A stretch of DNA of 63,566 nucleotides from Cyanobium sp. FGCU6 (GTDB lineage: Bacteria; Cyanobacteriota; Cyanobacteriia; PCC-6307; Cyanobiaceae). The notes below the pieces were generated by a model, which saw only the letters and a list, made by a program, of their open reading frames with translations, was not told the DNA's origin and did no database searches. Both the position numbers and the translations under genes were made by a program. The DNA lies in the NCBI GenBank assembly GCA_024958655.1, contig JANWUR010000019.1, positions 1-63,566 of the forward strand. Direction: 5' to 3'. Shown here one piece after another: positions 8,440 through 17,707 of the stretch (the stretch's first letter is position 1; each line of letters starts with the position of its first letter).

Positions 8440-9675
8440 ATGCCCGCCTCCCTGCCCGCCCCGGTCGACCTGGGCGATCTGCTCGAGCCCTTCGCCCGCC
8501 GCGGGGTCGACCTGGGCCTGGATCGCCTCAAGGCCGCCCTGGCGGAAGCCGGCGATCCCCAGAACGCCTTCGCCGCCGTGCAGGTGGCCGGCACCAACGG
8601 CAAGGGTTCGATCGCCACCCAGCTGCACGCGATCCTGCGGGCCGCCGGCGTGGCCAGCGCCTGCTATCGCTCGCCGCACCTGGTGAGCTGGTGCGAGCGG
8701 CTCGAGCTGGGCGACGCCTGGATCTCCCCCGAGCAACTGCGCGCCGATCTCCGCCGCTGGCAGGCGATCGCCCGCCGCCACGACCTCACCCCCTTCGAAC
8801 TGCTCACCGCCGCGGCCTTCGAGCGCTGCGCCATCGCGGGCATCGAACTGGCGGTGCTGGAGGTGGGCCTGGGGGGCCGGCTGGATGCCACCACCACCCA
8901 TCCGGACCGGGGGGTGGTGGGCTTCGGCACCATCGGCCTCGACCACCGCGAGCACCTCGGCGACACCCTGGCGGCGATCGCGGCCGAGAAGGCGGCGGTG
9001 ATGGGCCCGGGAGCCGTGGCCGTGAGCGGGCCCCAGGAGCCGGAGGCGGCCCGGGTGCTGGAGGCTGTCGCCCTGCAGGTGGGCTGTGAGCTGCGCTGGG
9101 TGGAACCGCTGGCGGACGAACAGGGCGGTGGGCCCAGACTGGGGCTGGCGGGCGCATGGCAACGCGGCAACGCGGCGGTGGCCCTGGGGATGGCCCGGGT
9201 CCTGGTGGAGCGGGGCTGGGCGATCCCGGAGCCGGCGATGGCGGCGGGCCTGGCCGCGGCGCACTGGCCCGGGCGCCTGGAGCGCAGGCGCTGGCACGGC
9301 CGCGACCTGCTGCTGGATGGCGCCCACAATCCGCCGGCGGCGGCGGCCCTGCGCCGGGAACTGGATCGCCTCGACCCCTCGGCGGTCACTTACTGGCTGC
9401 TGGGCATCCAGCGCCAGAAAGAGGCGCCTCAGATGGTGGAGTCTCTGCTGGGACCAGCGGATCGGGCCTGGCTGGTGCCGATCCCCGACCACCGCTGCTG
9501 GAGCGCCGCCGACCTGCTGGCCGAACGGCCCCAGCTGCAGGGAAGGCTGCTCGAGGCCAGGGATCCGGCCGCCGGGCTGGCAGCGCTGCTGGCCGGCACA
9601 GCGGGCCGCGAACGGGTGGTGGTGGCCGGTTCCCTCCATCTGCTGGGCTGCGTGATGCCGCTGCTCGCTCCCTGA
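8440..9675 (+). CDS. folC: Bifunctional folylpolyglutamate / dihydrofolate synthase
   Basis: FolC couples glutamate to dihydropteroate and to folates. The 411-residue protein has the P-loop VAGTNGKGSIATQL near residue 50, the YRSPHLVSWCER folate-binding segment, VLEVGLGGRLDATTT, IGLDHREHLG and the C-terminal DGAHNPPAA of Mur ligase-like enzymes. ATG 8440 is preceded by only 17 bp after argD, so cotranscription is likely. Confidence 0.93.
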   Translation: MPASLPAPVDLGDLLEPFARRGVDLGLDRLKAALAEAGDPQNAFAAVQVAGTNGKGSIATQLHAILRAAGVASACYRSPHLVSWCERLELGDAWISPEQLRADLRRWQAIARRHDLTPFELLTAAAFERCAIAGIELAVLEVGLGGRLDATTTHPDRGVVGFGTIGLDHREHLGDTLAAIAAEKAAVMGPGAVAVSGPQEPEAARVLEAVALQVGCELRWVEPLADEQGGGPRLGLAGAWQRGNAAVALGMARVLVERGWAIPEPAMAAGLAAAHWPGRLERRRWHGRDLLLDGAHNPPAAAALRRELDRLDPSAVTYWLLGIQRQKEAPQMVESLLGPADRAWLVPIPDHRCWSAADLLAERPQLQGRLLEARDPAAGLAALLAGTAGRERVVVAGSLHLLGCVMPLLAP

Positions 9676-9774
9676 GCCCTGATCCTCGGCGGATCTGCGG
9701 CTGCGGCACTGACGAACCCGGTGGCCGTGGCCAGGCTGGACGAGCCGAAGGGGTCGCCCGACGACCGAACCGAG

Positions 9775-10254
9775 ATGACGCTCACACTGACCAGCGACGA
9801 ACGCAACCGCCTGCTGGGGGGGCCGCTGGCCGCCGCCCTGGCGGTGATGACCGTGGACATGGGGATCATCTCCAGCGCCCAGGAAGCCATCGCCCTGGGG
9901 AAGACCCTCGCCACCGCCTCCAGCCGCTATGCCGGCAATGATCTGATCGCCAGCCTGTTCGATCCCGAGGCGCTCAAGGAGGGGATCCGGCCCGAGAAGC
10001 TGCAGGTGACCCCGGAGGACGTGCGCAACGGCAAGGTGCTCGATCGCGCCCTGGAGGAGGTGGATGCCTCGCTGGCCCTGGCAGCCACCAAGGCCGATGA
10101 AGCCACCGTGAACGCCTACAAGCAGCTGATCGTGGACGGCTGCGTGGCGGTGGCCGAAGCCGCGGGCAAGGGACTGTTCGGTTCGGGGGAAAAGGTTTCG
10201 GCCGAGGAGAAGGCCGCCCTCGACCGGATCCGCCAGCATCTGGGACTCGCGTGA
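9775..10254 (+). CDS. Conserved cyanobacterial protein of unknown function
   Basis: From ATG 9775 the product is 159 residues (a GTG at 9721 would add 18). It is helical, with no membrane segment: TLTSDERNRLLGGPLAAA, then MTVDMGIISSAQEAIALGK. I do not recognise a functional family. The next gene begins directly at its stop. Confidence 0.7.
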   Translation: MTLTLTSDERNRLLGGPLAAALAVMTVDMGIISSAQEAIALGKTLATASSRYAGNDLIASLFDPEALKEGIRPEKLQVTPEDVRNGKVLDRALEEVDASLALAATKADEATVNAYKQLIVDGCVAVAEAAGKGLFGSGEKVSAEEKAALDRIRQHLGLA

Positions 10255-10259
10255 TCGCC

Positions 10260-10748
10260 ATGGCCCGCCGCTTCCTGGCCCTTGTCCTCGGCCTGCTGCT
10301 GGCGGGCGCGATCGCCGCTGCTCCCGCGGCGGCGGAGTTCTCCGGGGTGGATTACACCCTCACCAACCAGAGCGAACAGGATTTCCACGGCCAGGATCTG
10401 GCCAACACCTCCTTCGCCGGCGCCGTGGGTCGCCGGGCCAACTTCGCCGGCGCCAACCTGCACGGCGCGATCCTCACCCAGGGAGCGTTTCCCGAAGCCG
10501 ACTTCCGCGGCGCCGACCTGGGCGACGTGCTGATGGACAAGGTGGATTTCAGCGGCGCCGACTTCACCGGAGCCGTGCTGCGGGGGGTGATCGCCTCCGG
10601 CAGCAGCTTCAGCAGAGCGATCGTCACCGACGCCGACTTCACCGATGCCCTGCTCGATCGGGTGGATCAGCGGTCGCTCTGCCGGGAGGCCTCCGGCACC
10701 AACCCGATCACGGGAGCCGACACCCGCCTCAGCCTGGGGTGCCCCTGA
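10260..10748 (+). CDS. Secreted pentapeptide-repeat protein
   Basis: The 162-residue protein has a signal peptide (ARRFLALVLGLLLAGAIAAA, cleavage near AAAEF), then about twelve A(D/N)LXX-type pentapeptides (ANFAG ANLHG AILTQ, ADFRG ADLGD, VDFSG ADFTG AVLRG) forming a right-handed quadrilateral beta-helix. It ends with a Cys pair (SLCREASG...LSLGCP). Cyanobacterial relatives reside in the thylakoid lumen; function is unknown. ATG 10260 is preferred over GTG 10251, which overlaps the upstream stop. Confidence 0.85.
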   Translation: MARRFLALVLGLLLAGAIAAAPAAAEFSGVDYTLTNQSEQDFHGQDLANTSFAGAVGRRANFAGANLHGAILTQGAFPEADFRGADLGDVLMDKVDFSGADFTGAVLRGVIASGSSFSRAIVTDADFTDALLDRVDQRSLCREASGTNPITGADTRLSLGCP

Positions 10749-10766
10749 AGCCCGCGGCGGCAGCGC

Positions 10767-12158
10767 TCAGCGCTCGTCCCAGCCCCGCAGCTTGCCGGGG
10801 TTGAGCAGACCGGCCGGGTCGTGGGCCGCCTTGGCGGCCACCTGGTCGGCGTCGATCACCCCCAGGCCCCCGTCCTCCACCGTGAGCACATGGGGGTTGA
10901 AGATCACCGCGCCCAGGCTGCGGCACTGGTCCATCAGCTCCGCCAGTGCTGCGGCCCCGCGCCAGCGCAGCAGCGGCAGGCCCGCCAGCCGGGCGGCCCC
11001 GTCCTGGCGAACCGCCTCCAGGTGCCAGAGCACAGCGTCGCCCCAGCGCTCGCGCACGGCGGCGATCAGGGGCGCCTCGGGCCGTGGCAGCAGCATCTGC
11101 AGGTAGGTCCAGTCGGGATGGCGGGCCCGCCAGTGCAGCGTGGTGTGGTTCCAGCCGAGTTCGCGCAGGGGCATGGACCGGCCCTCCCCCTCGGGCGCCT
11201 GCCAGCGCAGCCGGCCGCCATGCGCCTCCAGCCACGGCGGCAGCACCTCCAGGCTGTCGGGGGCGGCCAGCAGCAGCAGCCGGTGATCGCCGGGCTCCGG
11301 GGCCGGGCAACCGTGGGGGGAGGGCAGCGTCGCGGCGATCGGCGCCTCCAGCAGGGTGAGGGACTGCAGCAACAGGGCTGTGGCCGGCAGGGCGCTCGCC
11401 GCGGCCAGGGCCGCGCCGGCATCGGCGAAATCCACCACCAGCTGCTGCCAGATCACCGCTTCGGCGGTGGCCAGACGTACCGCCGTGAGGATGCCGTTGG
11501 TGCCGTAGGCATGATTCAGGGGGGCGCTGCCCTGGGCATCGAAGCGCAGCAATCGCGGGCTCATCTCGAGGGTGACGATCTCCAGGCCCAGGAGATTGCC
11601 GGGATCCCGCAGGAACCCCCAGCGCAGCGAACCGATGCCGCCGGAGCCACCGGCGATGAAGCCCCCCAGGCTCGCCGTACGCCAGGTACTCGGCAGCAGC
11701 CGCAGGGCCCGGCCCGCGGGACGCAGCTCTGTCTCCAGATCCCCCAGCAGGGCCCCGGCCTCCGCTTCCACCACGCCGCTGAGGGGGTCGATCGAGCGCA
11801 GACGGTTCAGGCCGGTGAGATCGAGCACCACGCCGCCGGCCAGGGGCACGCACTGGCCGTAGTTGCCGGTGCCCGCACCGCGGGGCGTGAGCGGCACCCG
11901 ATGGCAGGCGCAGGCCCCGGCCACGGCCATCACCTCCTCCACCGTGTGCACCCGCACGGCCAGCTGGGCCCGTCGCCCCTCCAGCTGCTGCTGCAGCACC
12001 GGCGAATAGTCGTGGAAATCGCGCGACAGGCGCGCGAGATCTGCCGGCGCTGCCAGCAGCTCAATCCCTGGCTGGGATGCGGCCAGAGACGCGGCCAGGG
12101 CCGCAACCTGCTGATCGCTCACCCCCTCGGGGCGGTTCAGGGAGAGGGGCCGGGACAT
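10767..12158 (-). CDS. FAD-linked oxidase, GlcD/VAO-type
   Basis: The 463-residue flavoprotein has the PCMH-type FAD domain: VRVHTVEEVMAVAGAC, PLTPRGAGTGNYGQCVPL (pyrophosphate loop), GVVEAEAGALLGDLE and the SLGGFIAGGSGGIGSLRWG substrate-side loop. The C-terminus ends FNPHVLTVEDGGLG...LLNPGKLRG as in glycolate/lactate oxidases of the GlcD class. It probably oxidises a 2-hydroxy acid; the exact substrate is not readable. Start ATG 12158 sits 10 bp after the amidohydrolase gene, suggesting an operon. Confidence 0.85.
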   Translation of the reverse strand: MSRPLSLNRPEGVSDQQVAALAASLAASQPGIELLAAPADLARLSRDFHDYSPVLQQQLEGRRAQLAVRVHTVEEVMAVAGACACHRVPLTPRGAGTGNYGQCVPLAGGVVLDLTGLNRLRSIDPLSGVVEAEAGALLGDLETELRPAGRALRLLPSTWRTASLGGFIAGGSGGIGSLRWGFLRDPGNLLGLEIVTLEMSPRLLRFDAQGSAPLNHAYGTNGILTAVRLATAEAVIWQQLVVDFADAGAALAAASALPATALLLQSLTLLEAPIAATLPSPHGCPAPEPGDHRLLLLAAPDSLEVLPPWLEAHGGRLRWQAPEGEGRSMPLRELGWNHTTLHWRARHPDWTYLQMLLPRPEAPLIAAVRERWGDAVLWHLEAVRQDGAARLAGLPLLRWRGAAALAELMDQCRSLGAVIFNPHVLTVEDGGLGVIDADQVAAKAAHDPAGLLNPGKLRGWDER

Positions 12159-12168
12159 GGTCGTGGGA

Positions 12169-13458
12169 TCAGAGGGAAAGAGAAGCGAGCAGGGCAGAGG
12201 GCTCCTGCTGCGGCGGCGGCGGCAGCCAGCGGCCGGACCGCAGCACCCGCCGCTGGGGCGTGCGGCCCAGCAGGTCGCTCCAGCCCGTGGCACCCAGCAC
12301 CACCAGATCAGCGGGGGCACCGGGCCTCAGCACCCCGTCCCAGCTCAGGCCCAGAACCCGGGCGGCGGCGGTGGTGAACGGAGCCAGGCCGTTGCGGCGC
12401 CAGGGCTCGAGCTGGGCGGCGGGCAGGGCGAAGCGGAGCAGATCGATCGGGTCGAAGTCACCCCCGGGATACCAGGGATCCTGCACGTTGTCGCCTCCCA
12501 CCGCCACGGCGATCCCGGCCTCCTGCAGCTGCCGGATCGGTGCCAGCGGCCGGCGACCGGGCGTGCGGCCCGGGTGGCGGGAGAGCAGCCAGAGGTTGGT
12601 GCTCGGCAGGGCCACCACCCCCGCCAGCTGGGGGGCCAGGGCCTCGGCCAGCCGGCGGCAGGCCCCGGCCGCCAGCAGCCCCATGCTGCTGGCATGGCTG
12701 CAGACGATCGGCACAGCGGCGCGGCGCTGGCGGAGTTCGCGGCTCAGTAGCTTCAGGCCGTAGGCCGGCGCGCCATCCGCCTCGTCGATGTGCAGATCCA
12801 CGGGGCAGGCGAACCGCCCGGCGAGGGCCAACAGGGCGCGGAGAGCGTCAGCGTCGTCGGCCTGCCGCCGGCCGGGCAGACCCAGCACGCCGCCGAGCAC
12901 CCCGCCGGAGGCGGCCACCCGCCGCGCCAGCTCCTGCCCCTCACCGGTGAGCCAGTGTCCGAGCGGCACCAGGGCGACGCGCTGGAGCTCGAGCCGATCG
13001 GCCCAGCGGTTGGCCAGCTGCTCCAGCACCTCCCAGCTGCCAGGGCCGCAGGGCCCGAGCGTGTCCACGTGCGTGCGGATCGCCCGCAGTCCGTTCCGCC
13101 AGGCCCGCTCCAGAGCGACTTCAGCCCGCGCCTCCACCTGCTCGGGCCGCCGCTGGGCGATCTCGCGCAGATTGGCCTCCAGCGCACCGGCGATGGTGCC
13201 GCGGCGGTTGGGGAAGGCCTCCCTGGTGTAGGCCTTGTCGAGGTGGGCATGGGCCTCCACCAGCGGGGTGAGGGCCAGGGGTGCGTCCGGAGCCCCCTGG
13301 CTGCCTGCGCCGGTCGCCAGGGGGCGGATTGCCGTGACGCGCCCCGCCTCCACCTCCAGCCGCACCCGAACCAACCCATCGGCGTCGGAGCGCAGGCGGG
13401 GATCGGCGGGATCGAGCAGAACCCTGGGAATCCGCAGCGGTGGCAGAGCGTGGCTCAA
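12169..13458 (-). CDS. Amidohydrolase, cytosine deaminase-like
   Basis: The 429-residue metal-dependent hydrolase has the LVEAHAHLDKAYT strand that carries two metal-binding His, DLHIDEADG, the VCSHASSMG loop and the GGDNVQDPWYPGGDFDP signature of the CodA/atrazine-chlorohydrolase-like group. It probably deaminates or hydrolyses a cyclic amide; cytosine is one candidate. It overlaps the DUF4359 gene by 4 bp (ATGA) and precedes the FAD oxidase by 10 bp. Confidence 0.82.
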   Translation of the reverse strand: MSHALPPLRIPRVLLDPADPRLRSDADGLVRVRLEVEAGRVTAIRPLATGAGSQGAPDAPLALTPLVEAHAHLDKAYTREAFPNRRGTIAGALEANLREIAQRRPEQVEARAEVALERAWRNGLRAIRTHVDTLGPCGPGSWEVLEQLANRWADRLELQRVALVPLGHWLTGEGQELARRVAASGGVLGGVLGLPGRRQADDADALRALLALAGRFACPVDLHIDEADGAPAYGLKLLSRELRQRRAAVPIVCSHASSMGLLAAGACRRLAEALAPQLAGVVALPSTNLWLLSRHPGRTPGRRPLAPIRQLQEAGIAVAVGGDNVQDPWYPGGDFDPIDLLRFALPAAQLEPWRRNGLAPFTTAAARVLGLSWDGVLRPGAPADLVVLGATGWSDLLGRTPQRRVLRSGRWLPPPPQQEPSALLASLSL

Positions 13459-13880
13459 CGCTCCTCATGCCTGAGGGTGTCGGTGCGCAGCAGCACGAAC
13501 TGCCCGGCCGCCGCCAGGGTCATGGCGCGGTAATGGGGAAGGCGCAGGGAACCCATCAGTTCCTGGCCACCGAGATCGGTGCGATAGAGGCTGGCCACCC
13601 CCAGGTTGCGGCGGCGGGTGTGCTCCAGGGCCAGGCGACCGAGGGTGCGGCGCTGCGAGTGCACGAGGCCGGCGCAGTCGCGGATCACCAGCCGCAGCAC
13701 CATGGGCAGGCCATCGGGCTCGCAGAGCTCCTCGGTGAGCAGGCGGGTGAGCTGGTCGCCGGCGAACTCCTCAAAGGCGTCCGGACCCGGATTGGTGCTG
13801 GCCAGGCCGACGGCCCCGGCAACGAGAACCACAAGCGCGAAGCCGAGGCGCAGGGGAAGGGACGGGGCTGGAACGGGCAA
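13455..13880 (-). CDS. DUF4359 family protein
   Basis: The 141-residue protein has an N-terminal membrane/signal segment (LRLGFALVVLVAGAVGLAST), then NPGPDAFEEFAGDQLTRLL and conserved Cys residues (EELCEPDG, RDCAGLV). This matches what I know as DUF4359, small exported cyanobacterial proteins of unknown role. It overlaps the amidohydrolase start by 4 bp. Confidence 0.8.
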   Translation of the reverse strand: MPVPAPSLPLRLGFALVVLVAGAVGLASTNPGPDAFEEFAGDQLTRLLTEELCEPDGLPMVLRLVIRDCAGLVHSQRRTLGRLALEHTRRRNLGVASLYRTDLGGQELMGSLRLPHYRAMTLAAAGQFVLLRTDTLRHEER

Positions 13881-13977
13881 ACCGTCGGGCCGGGGCCGGT
13901 GCGGGGGTTGGTGGATTCTGGCGGGATTTTCCTGGCGTGCTGCAGAGCAGGGCTGTGGTGTAGGTTTTGCTCACCAC

Positions 13978-14051
13978 GGCGGGCGTCGCCAAGTGGTTAA
14001 GGCAGCGGCTTGTGGCGCCGCTATTCGGGGGTTCGAGTCCCCTCGCTCGCC
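13978..14051 (+). tRNA. tRNA-His (anticodon GTG)
   Basis: The 74-nt tRNA has an encoded G-1 opposite C73, acceptor GCGGGCG/CGCTCGC, anticodon stem GCGGC/GCCGC around TTGTGGC (anticodon GTG) and T-loop GTTCGAGTC. The antisense gene at 14021-15121 overlaps its 3' half. Confidence 0.97.
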
Positions 14052-15121
14052 CTTCTCTTCCCTCCCGAAAGGAGGCTCCCCAGCAAACGTTCCCCACCCT
14101 GGCGCACCACGTCCTCGCAGGGCAGGTCGGTGAGCGCAGCAGTGGCTTCCATGGCCTCCCTGGCCTCGGATTCCGCCATATGGGCCGTATTGAGCGCCAC
14201 AGCCGCCACACGGGGCGCCGGTCCGGCCGCAGACGGGCGCCCCAGGGCGGCGAGGGATTCCACACAGGCGATCAGCTCGGGCAGGGGAGGAAGGGGAACC
14301 GCGTCGAGGTTGCGGATCGTCTGCTGGCCGGCGCGGTGCACCAGCAGCAGCGCCGTGGGCTGGCTGCCCCGGATCAGCGGCAGGGTGGCGGTGGAACCGG
14401 GGTGGGCCAGGGATCCCTGACCCTCCACCAGCAGGAGGCTGCCGGGGGCGGCCCCGTCGGCCGCGGCCAGCACCGCCTGCTCCACGGCGCCGCAGGCGTA
14501 GTCCACCCGCACGGCATCCAGAGCCACGCCGCGGCCATCGATCAGGATCCCGGCCTGGCCCGTACCCACGAAGCGGGCGTCCACCCCCCGGGCCAGGGCG
14601 GCGGCCCGCAGTTCCAGGCAGGCACTCATCTTCCCCACCGACATGTCCGACCCCACCGCCAGCACCCGGTGGCAGGGCAGAGAGGCGGCCAGACCGGAAC
14701 CCACCACCGGATGCTCCGGCTCGCGGCGCAGATCCCAGATCCAGGCCTGCGGCCACCGCAGGGCCGCCAGCTCCGGATCGTCCCCCAACCGGGTGTGCAG
14801 GCCGCTGGCCAGCGACAGGCCAGCCCGCAGGCCGGCGGTGATGTCGGCCCGCATCTCCGGCGGCAGCCGTCCTCCCGAGGGGGCCAGACCCACCACCGCC
14901 ACCTCGGGCTGATGCTCCAGCGCTTCCGCCATCGTCGCCACCACCGGCACCTGCCGATCGATGCCGCAGACCTGGCGCAGCGACTGCCCCGCGTGAGCCG
15001 GATCGATCACAGCCGCCACGGGCCCGCGGCGGTAGCGCAGGAGGGCGAGACCGGTCTTGCCGCGCAGGTCGTCGAGCCCCCCGTGCTGGAGCAGCACCAC
15101 CCGGTGGCGGTCCGTCAGCAC
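14021..15121 (-). CDS. DUF1611 protein, DgcN-like (D-glutamate N-acetyltransferase family)
   Basis: The 366-residue product has an N-terminal Rossmann-like part and a P-loop-like LAVGSDMSVGKMSACLEL near residue 160, both hallmarks of DUF1611. Other motifs are FVGTGQAGILIDGRG and LLLVEGQGSLAHPG. Members paired with a dipeptide epimerase homologue (DgcA) have been described as N-acetylating D-glutamate before racemisation; an older annotation is NAD-dependent epimerase. It overlaps the epimerase gene by 7 bp. The last residues EGTRTPE are the complement of tRNA-His. Confidence 0.82.
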   Translation of the reverse strand: MLTDRHRVVLLQHGGLDDLRGKTGLALLRYRRGPVAAVIDPAHAGQSLRQVCGIDRQVPVVATMAEALEHQPEVAVVGLAPSGGRLPPEMRADITAGLRAGLSLASGLHTRLGDDPELAALRWPQAWIWDLRREPEHPVVGSGLAASLPCHRVLAVGSDMSVGKMSACLELRAAALARGVDARFVGTGQAGILIDGRGVALDAVRVDYACGAVEQAVLAAADGAAPGSLLLVEGQGSLAHPGSTATLPLIRGSQPTALLLVHRAGQQTIRNLDAVPLPPLPELIACVESLAALGRPSAAGPAPRVAAVALNTAHMAESEAREAMEATAALTDLPCEDVVRQGGERLLGSLLSGGKRRASEGTRTPE

Positions 15122-16200
15122 GCCAGCCCCTCCACCGCCACCCCCAGGCCCGGGCCGCGGCCGGGGAGCAGGCGGTCGCCCTCCAGGACGGGACCGGCGA
15201 AGGGGTCATCCACCAGGTTGAGATGGCTGTCGAGATCGGGCCAGTCGACCAGGGGCAGCAACTGGGCCGCGGCGCCGTTGAGCAGAGCGGCGTCGGAGTA
15301 GCAGCCGAACATCACCGCCAGGCCCAGGCGGCGGGCGGTGCGGGCCATCAGCAGGGCCTCCGCCAGCCCGCCGCTCTTGAGCAGCTTGATGTTCACCCCA
15401 TCGACATGGGGCGCCAGCCGCAGCAGGTCCTGCAGATCCCAGCAGCTCTCGTCGGCCACCAGGGCCATCGGGCAGTCGAGGTCGAGGGCGGCGAACCCCG
15501 CGCAGTCGGCGTCGGGATCCGCCTGGGGCGGCAGGGGCTGCTCCACCAGCACCACCCCCCGCTCCGCCAGCAGGCCGAGCATGGCGCGGGCCCGCTCCAG
15601 ATCCCAGCCACCATTGGCGTCCACCTGCAGCTCGGTGGCGATGCCGGTGGCGGCACGCCGGCGCTGGAGGGCTGTGGCCACGGCGTCCACCAGGGCCCGG
15701 TCGTGCTCGAGGCCATCGGGACTGCCGAGCTTGAGCTTGATGCGGGTGGCGGGCAGCTGGGCCCACCAGCGCTCCAGCCTGGCCAGCACCGCCTCCACCG
15801 ACCCCAGGCCGAGGGTCACGCTCGTGGGCGCCGAGACGGCGGAATCCAGGCCCCAGAGGCGCCCGAGCGGCTGGCCCAGCCGCTTGCCCCACCAGTCGTG
15901 CAGGGCAAGATCCAGCCCGCAGCGAGCCGGCGGCGACAACGCGGCCAGCAGCGGTTCCAGCGCCTGCAGCGGTTCCGGACTGCGGTCCGCCAGCCGGGGG
16001 GCCAGGGCGCAGAGCTCATCGGCCACCGCATCGGTGCTGAAGGAGCGGTGGCCGGAGTCGAAGCCGCCGGTTTCGCCGAAACCGGTGATCCCCTCGTGCT
16101 CGATGGCGATCAGCAGGTGCTCCACCGCAGCGGTGGTGCCTCGGCTGATCGCCAGGGGCACAGCCTTGGTGAGCGGGAAGCGGTGAAGCCGGCAGTGCAT
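15115..16200 (-). CDS. Dipeptide epimerase homologue, enolase superfamily (DgcA-like)
   Basis: The 361-residue protein has the muconate-lactonising-enzyme fold. The catalytic KxK is in TRIKLKLG, metal ligands are in VDANGGW, VEQPL and VADESCW, and the second acid/base Lys is in GVNIKLLKSGG. It could epimerise L-Ala-D/L-Glu from murein, or racemise N-acetyl-D-glutamate if the neighbour is DgcN. Start ATG 16200 removes 14 poorly fitting residues of the longest frame. The 7-bp overlap with DUF1611 shows tight coupling. Confidence 0.85.
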   Translation of the reverse strand: MHCRLHRFPLTKAVPLAISRGTTAAVEHLLIAIEHEGITGFGETGGFDSGHRSFSTDAVADELCALAPRLADRSPEPLQALEPLLAALSPPARCGLDLALHDWWGKRLGQPLGRLWGLDSAVSAPTSVTLGLGSVEAVLARLERWWAQLPATRIKLKLGSPDGLEHDRALVDAVATALQRRRAATGIATELQVDANGGWDLERARAMLGLLAERGVVLVEQPLPPQADPDADCAGFAALDLDCPMALVADESCWDLQDLLRLAPHVDGVNIKLLKSGGLAEALLMARTARRLGLAVMFGCYSDAALLNGAAAQLLPLVDWPDLDSHLNLVDDPFAGPVLEGDRLLPGRGPGLGVAVEGLAC

Positions 16201-16293
16201 GGATCCAGCCTGCCAGCGGCCTGCGCCGCCGGCCACCTTCATCCCTCAGCCGTCAACGCCCAACGGCGGCGGTGATGGCGGAAACTGGATGGA

Positions 16294-17691
16294 ATGACGG
16301 CAACCCTCTCCCCGCTCCCCACCCAGGGAACTCCCGCCCCGGAGCGCGGCAGCTACTGGATCACCACCTTCGGCTGCCAGATGAACAAAGCGGATTCCGA
16401 GCGCATGGCCGGGATCCTGGAAGCCATGGGCTACCGCGCCGCCGCGGGGGAGTTCGAGGCGGATCTGGTGCTCTACAACACCTGCACCATCCGCGACAAC
16501 GCCGAACAGAAGGTGTACAGCTACCTGGGGCGCCAGGCCCAGCGCAAACGCGCCAACCCCAACCTCACCCTGGTGGTGGCGGGCTGCGTCGCCCAGCAGG
16601 AGGGTGAAGCGCTGCTGCGGCGGGTGCCCGAACTCGATCTGGTGATGGGGCCGCAGCACGCCAACCGGCTCGACAGCCTGCTGGCGCGGGTGGAGCAGGG
16701 CCAGCAGGTGGTGGCCACCGAGGAGAACCACATCCTCGAGGACATCACCACCGCCCGGCGCGACAGCCGGGTGTGCGCCTGGGTGAACGTGATCTACGGC
16801 TGCAACGAGCGCTGCACCTACTGCGTGGTGCCCGCGGTGCGGGGCCGGGAGCAGAGCCGCCTGCCCGAGGCCATCCGGCTGGAGATGGAGGGGCTGGCCG
16901 CCCGCGGCTTCAGGGAGATCACCCTGCTGGGGCAGAACATCGATGCCTATGGCCGCGACCTGCCCGGCATCACCCCCGAAGGCCGCCGTCAGCACACCCT
17001 CACCGACCTGCTCCACCAGGTGCACAACGTGGAAGGGATCGAGCGGATCCGCTTCGCCACCAGCCACCCGCGCTACTTCACCGAGCGCCTGATCGAGGCC
17101 TGCGCCGATCTGCCCAAGGTGTGCGAGCACTTCCACATCCCCTTCCAGAGCGGCGACGACGAGGTGCTGCGGGCGATGGCCCGCGGTTACACGGTGGAGC
17201 GCTACCGCCGCATCATCGACCGCATCCGCGAGCGCATGCCCGATGCGGCGATCAGCGCCGATGTGATCGTGGCCTTCCCGGGCGAAACCGACGCCCAGTA
17301 CCGCCGCACCCTCGCCCTGATCGAGGCGATCGGCTTCGACCAGGTGAACACCGCCGCCTACTCGCCGCGCCCCAACACCCCGGCCGCCGACTGGCCCGAC
17401 CAGCTGCCCGAAACCGTGAAGGTGGAGCGGCTGCAGGAGCTCAACGCCCTGGTGGAGCGCACCGCCCGCGCGCGCAGCGCCCGCTATCTGGGGCGCGTCG
17501 AGGAGGTGCTGGTGGAGGGGGGCAACCCGAAGGACCCTGCCCAGGTGATGGGCCGCACCCGCACGAACCGGCTCACGTTCTTTGCTGCCGGCGATGGCCG
17601 GGGAGGCAGCTTCCGGGCCGGCGATCTGGTGAAGGTGCGCATCGAGGAGATCAGGGCCTTCTCCCTGAGCGGAAGGGCCGAACCCACCTAG
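16294..17691 (+). CDS. miaB: tRNA-2-methylthio-N6-dimethylallyladenosine synthase
   Basis: MiaB is a radical-SAM enzyme that adds methylthio to i6A37 of tRNAs reading UNN codons. Its 465 residues carry the N-terminal [4Fe-4S] cysteines ([29 protein letters not shown]), the radical-SAM CxxxCxxC in [10 protein letters not shown] and the C-terminal TRAM domain. A decayed partial copy lies at 21892-22230. Confidence 0.97.
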   Translation: MTATLSPLPTQGTPAPERGSYWITTFGCQMNKADSERMAGILEAMGYRAAAGEFEADLVLYNTCTIRDNAEQKVYSYLGRQAQRKRANPNLTLVVAGCVAQQEGEALLRRVPELDLVMGPQHANRLDSLLARVEQGQQVVATEENHILEDITTARRDSRVCAWVNVIYGCNERCTYCVVPAVRGREQSRLPEAIRLEMEGLAARGFREITLLGQNIDAYGRDLPGITPEGRRQHTLTDLLHQVHNVEGIERIRFATSHPRYFTERLIEACADLPKVCEHFHIPFQSGDDEVLRAMARGYTVERYRRIIDRIRERMPDAAISADVIVAFPGETDAQYRRTLALIEAIGFDQVNTAAYSPRPNTPAADWPDQLPETVKVERLQELNALVERTARARSARYLGRVEEVLVEGGNPKDPAQVMGRTRTNRLTFFAAGDGRGGSFRAGDLVKVRIEEIRAFSLSGRAEPT

Positions 17692-17707
17692 AGCGGCGAG
17701 CGGCCGT

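Noticed and set aside
8029..10239. A 736-codon minus-strand open frame
   Set aside because: It is the mirror of folC and neighbours, with low-complexity composition and no motif.
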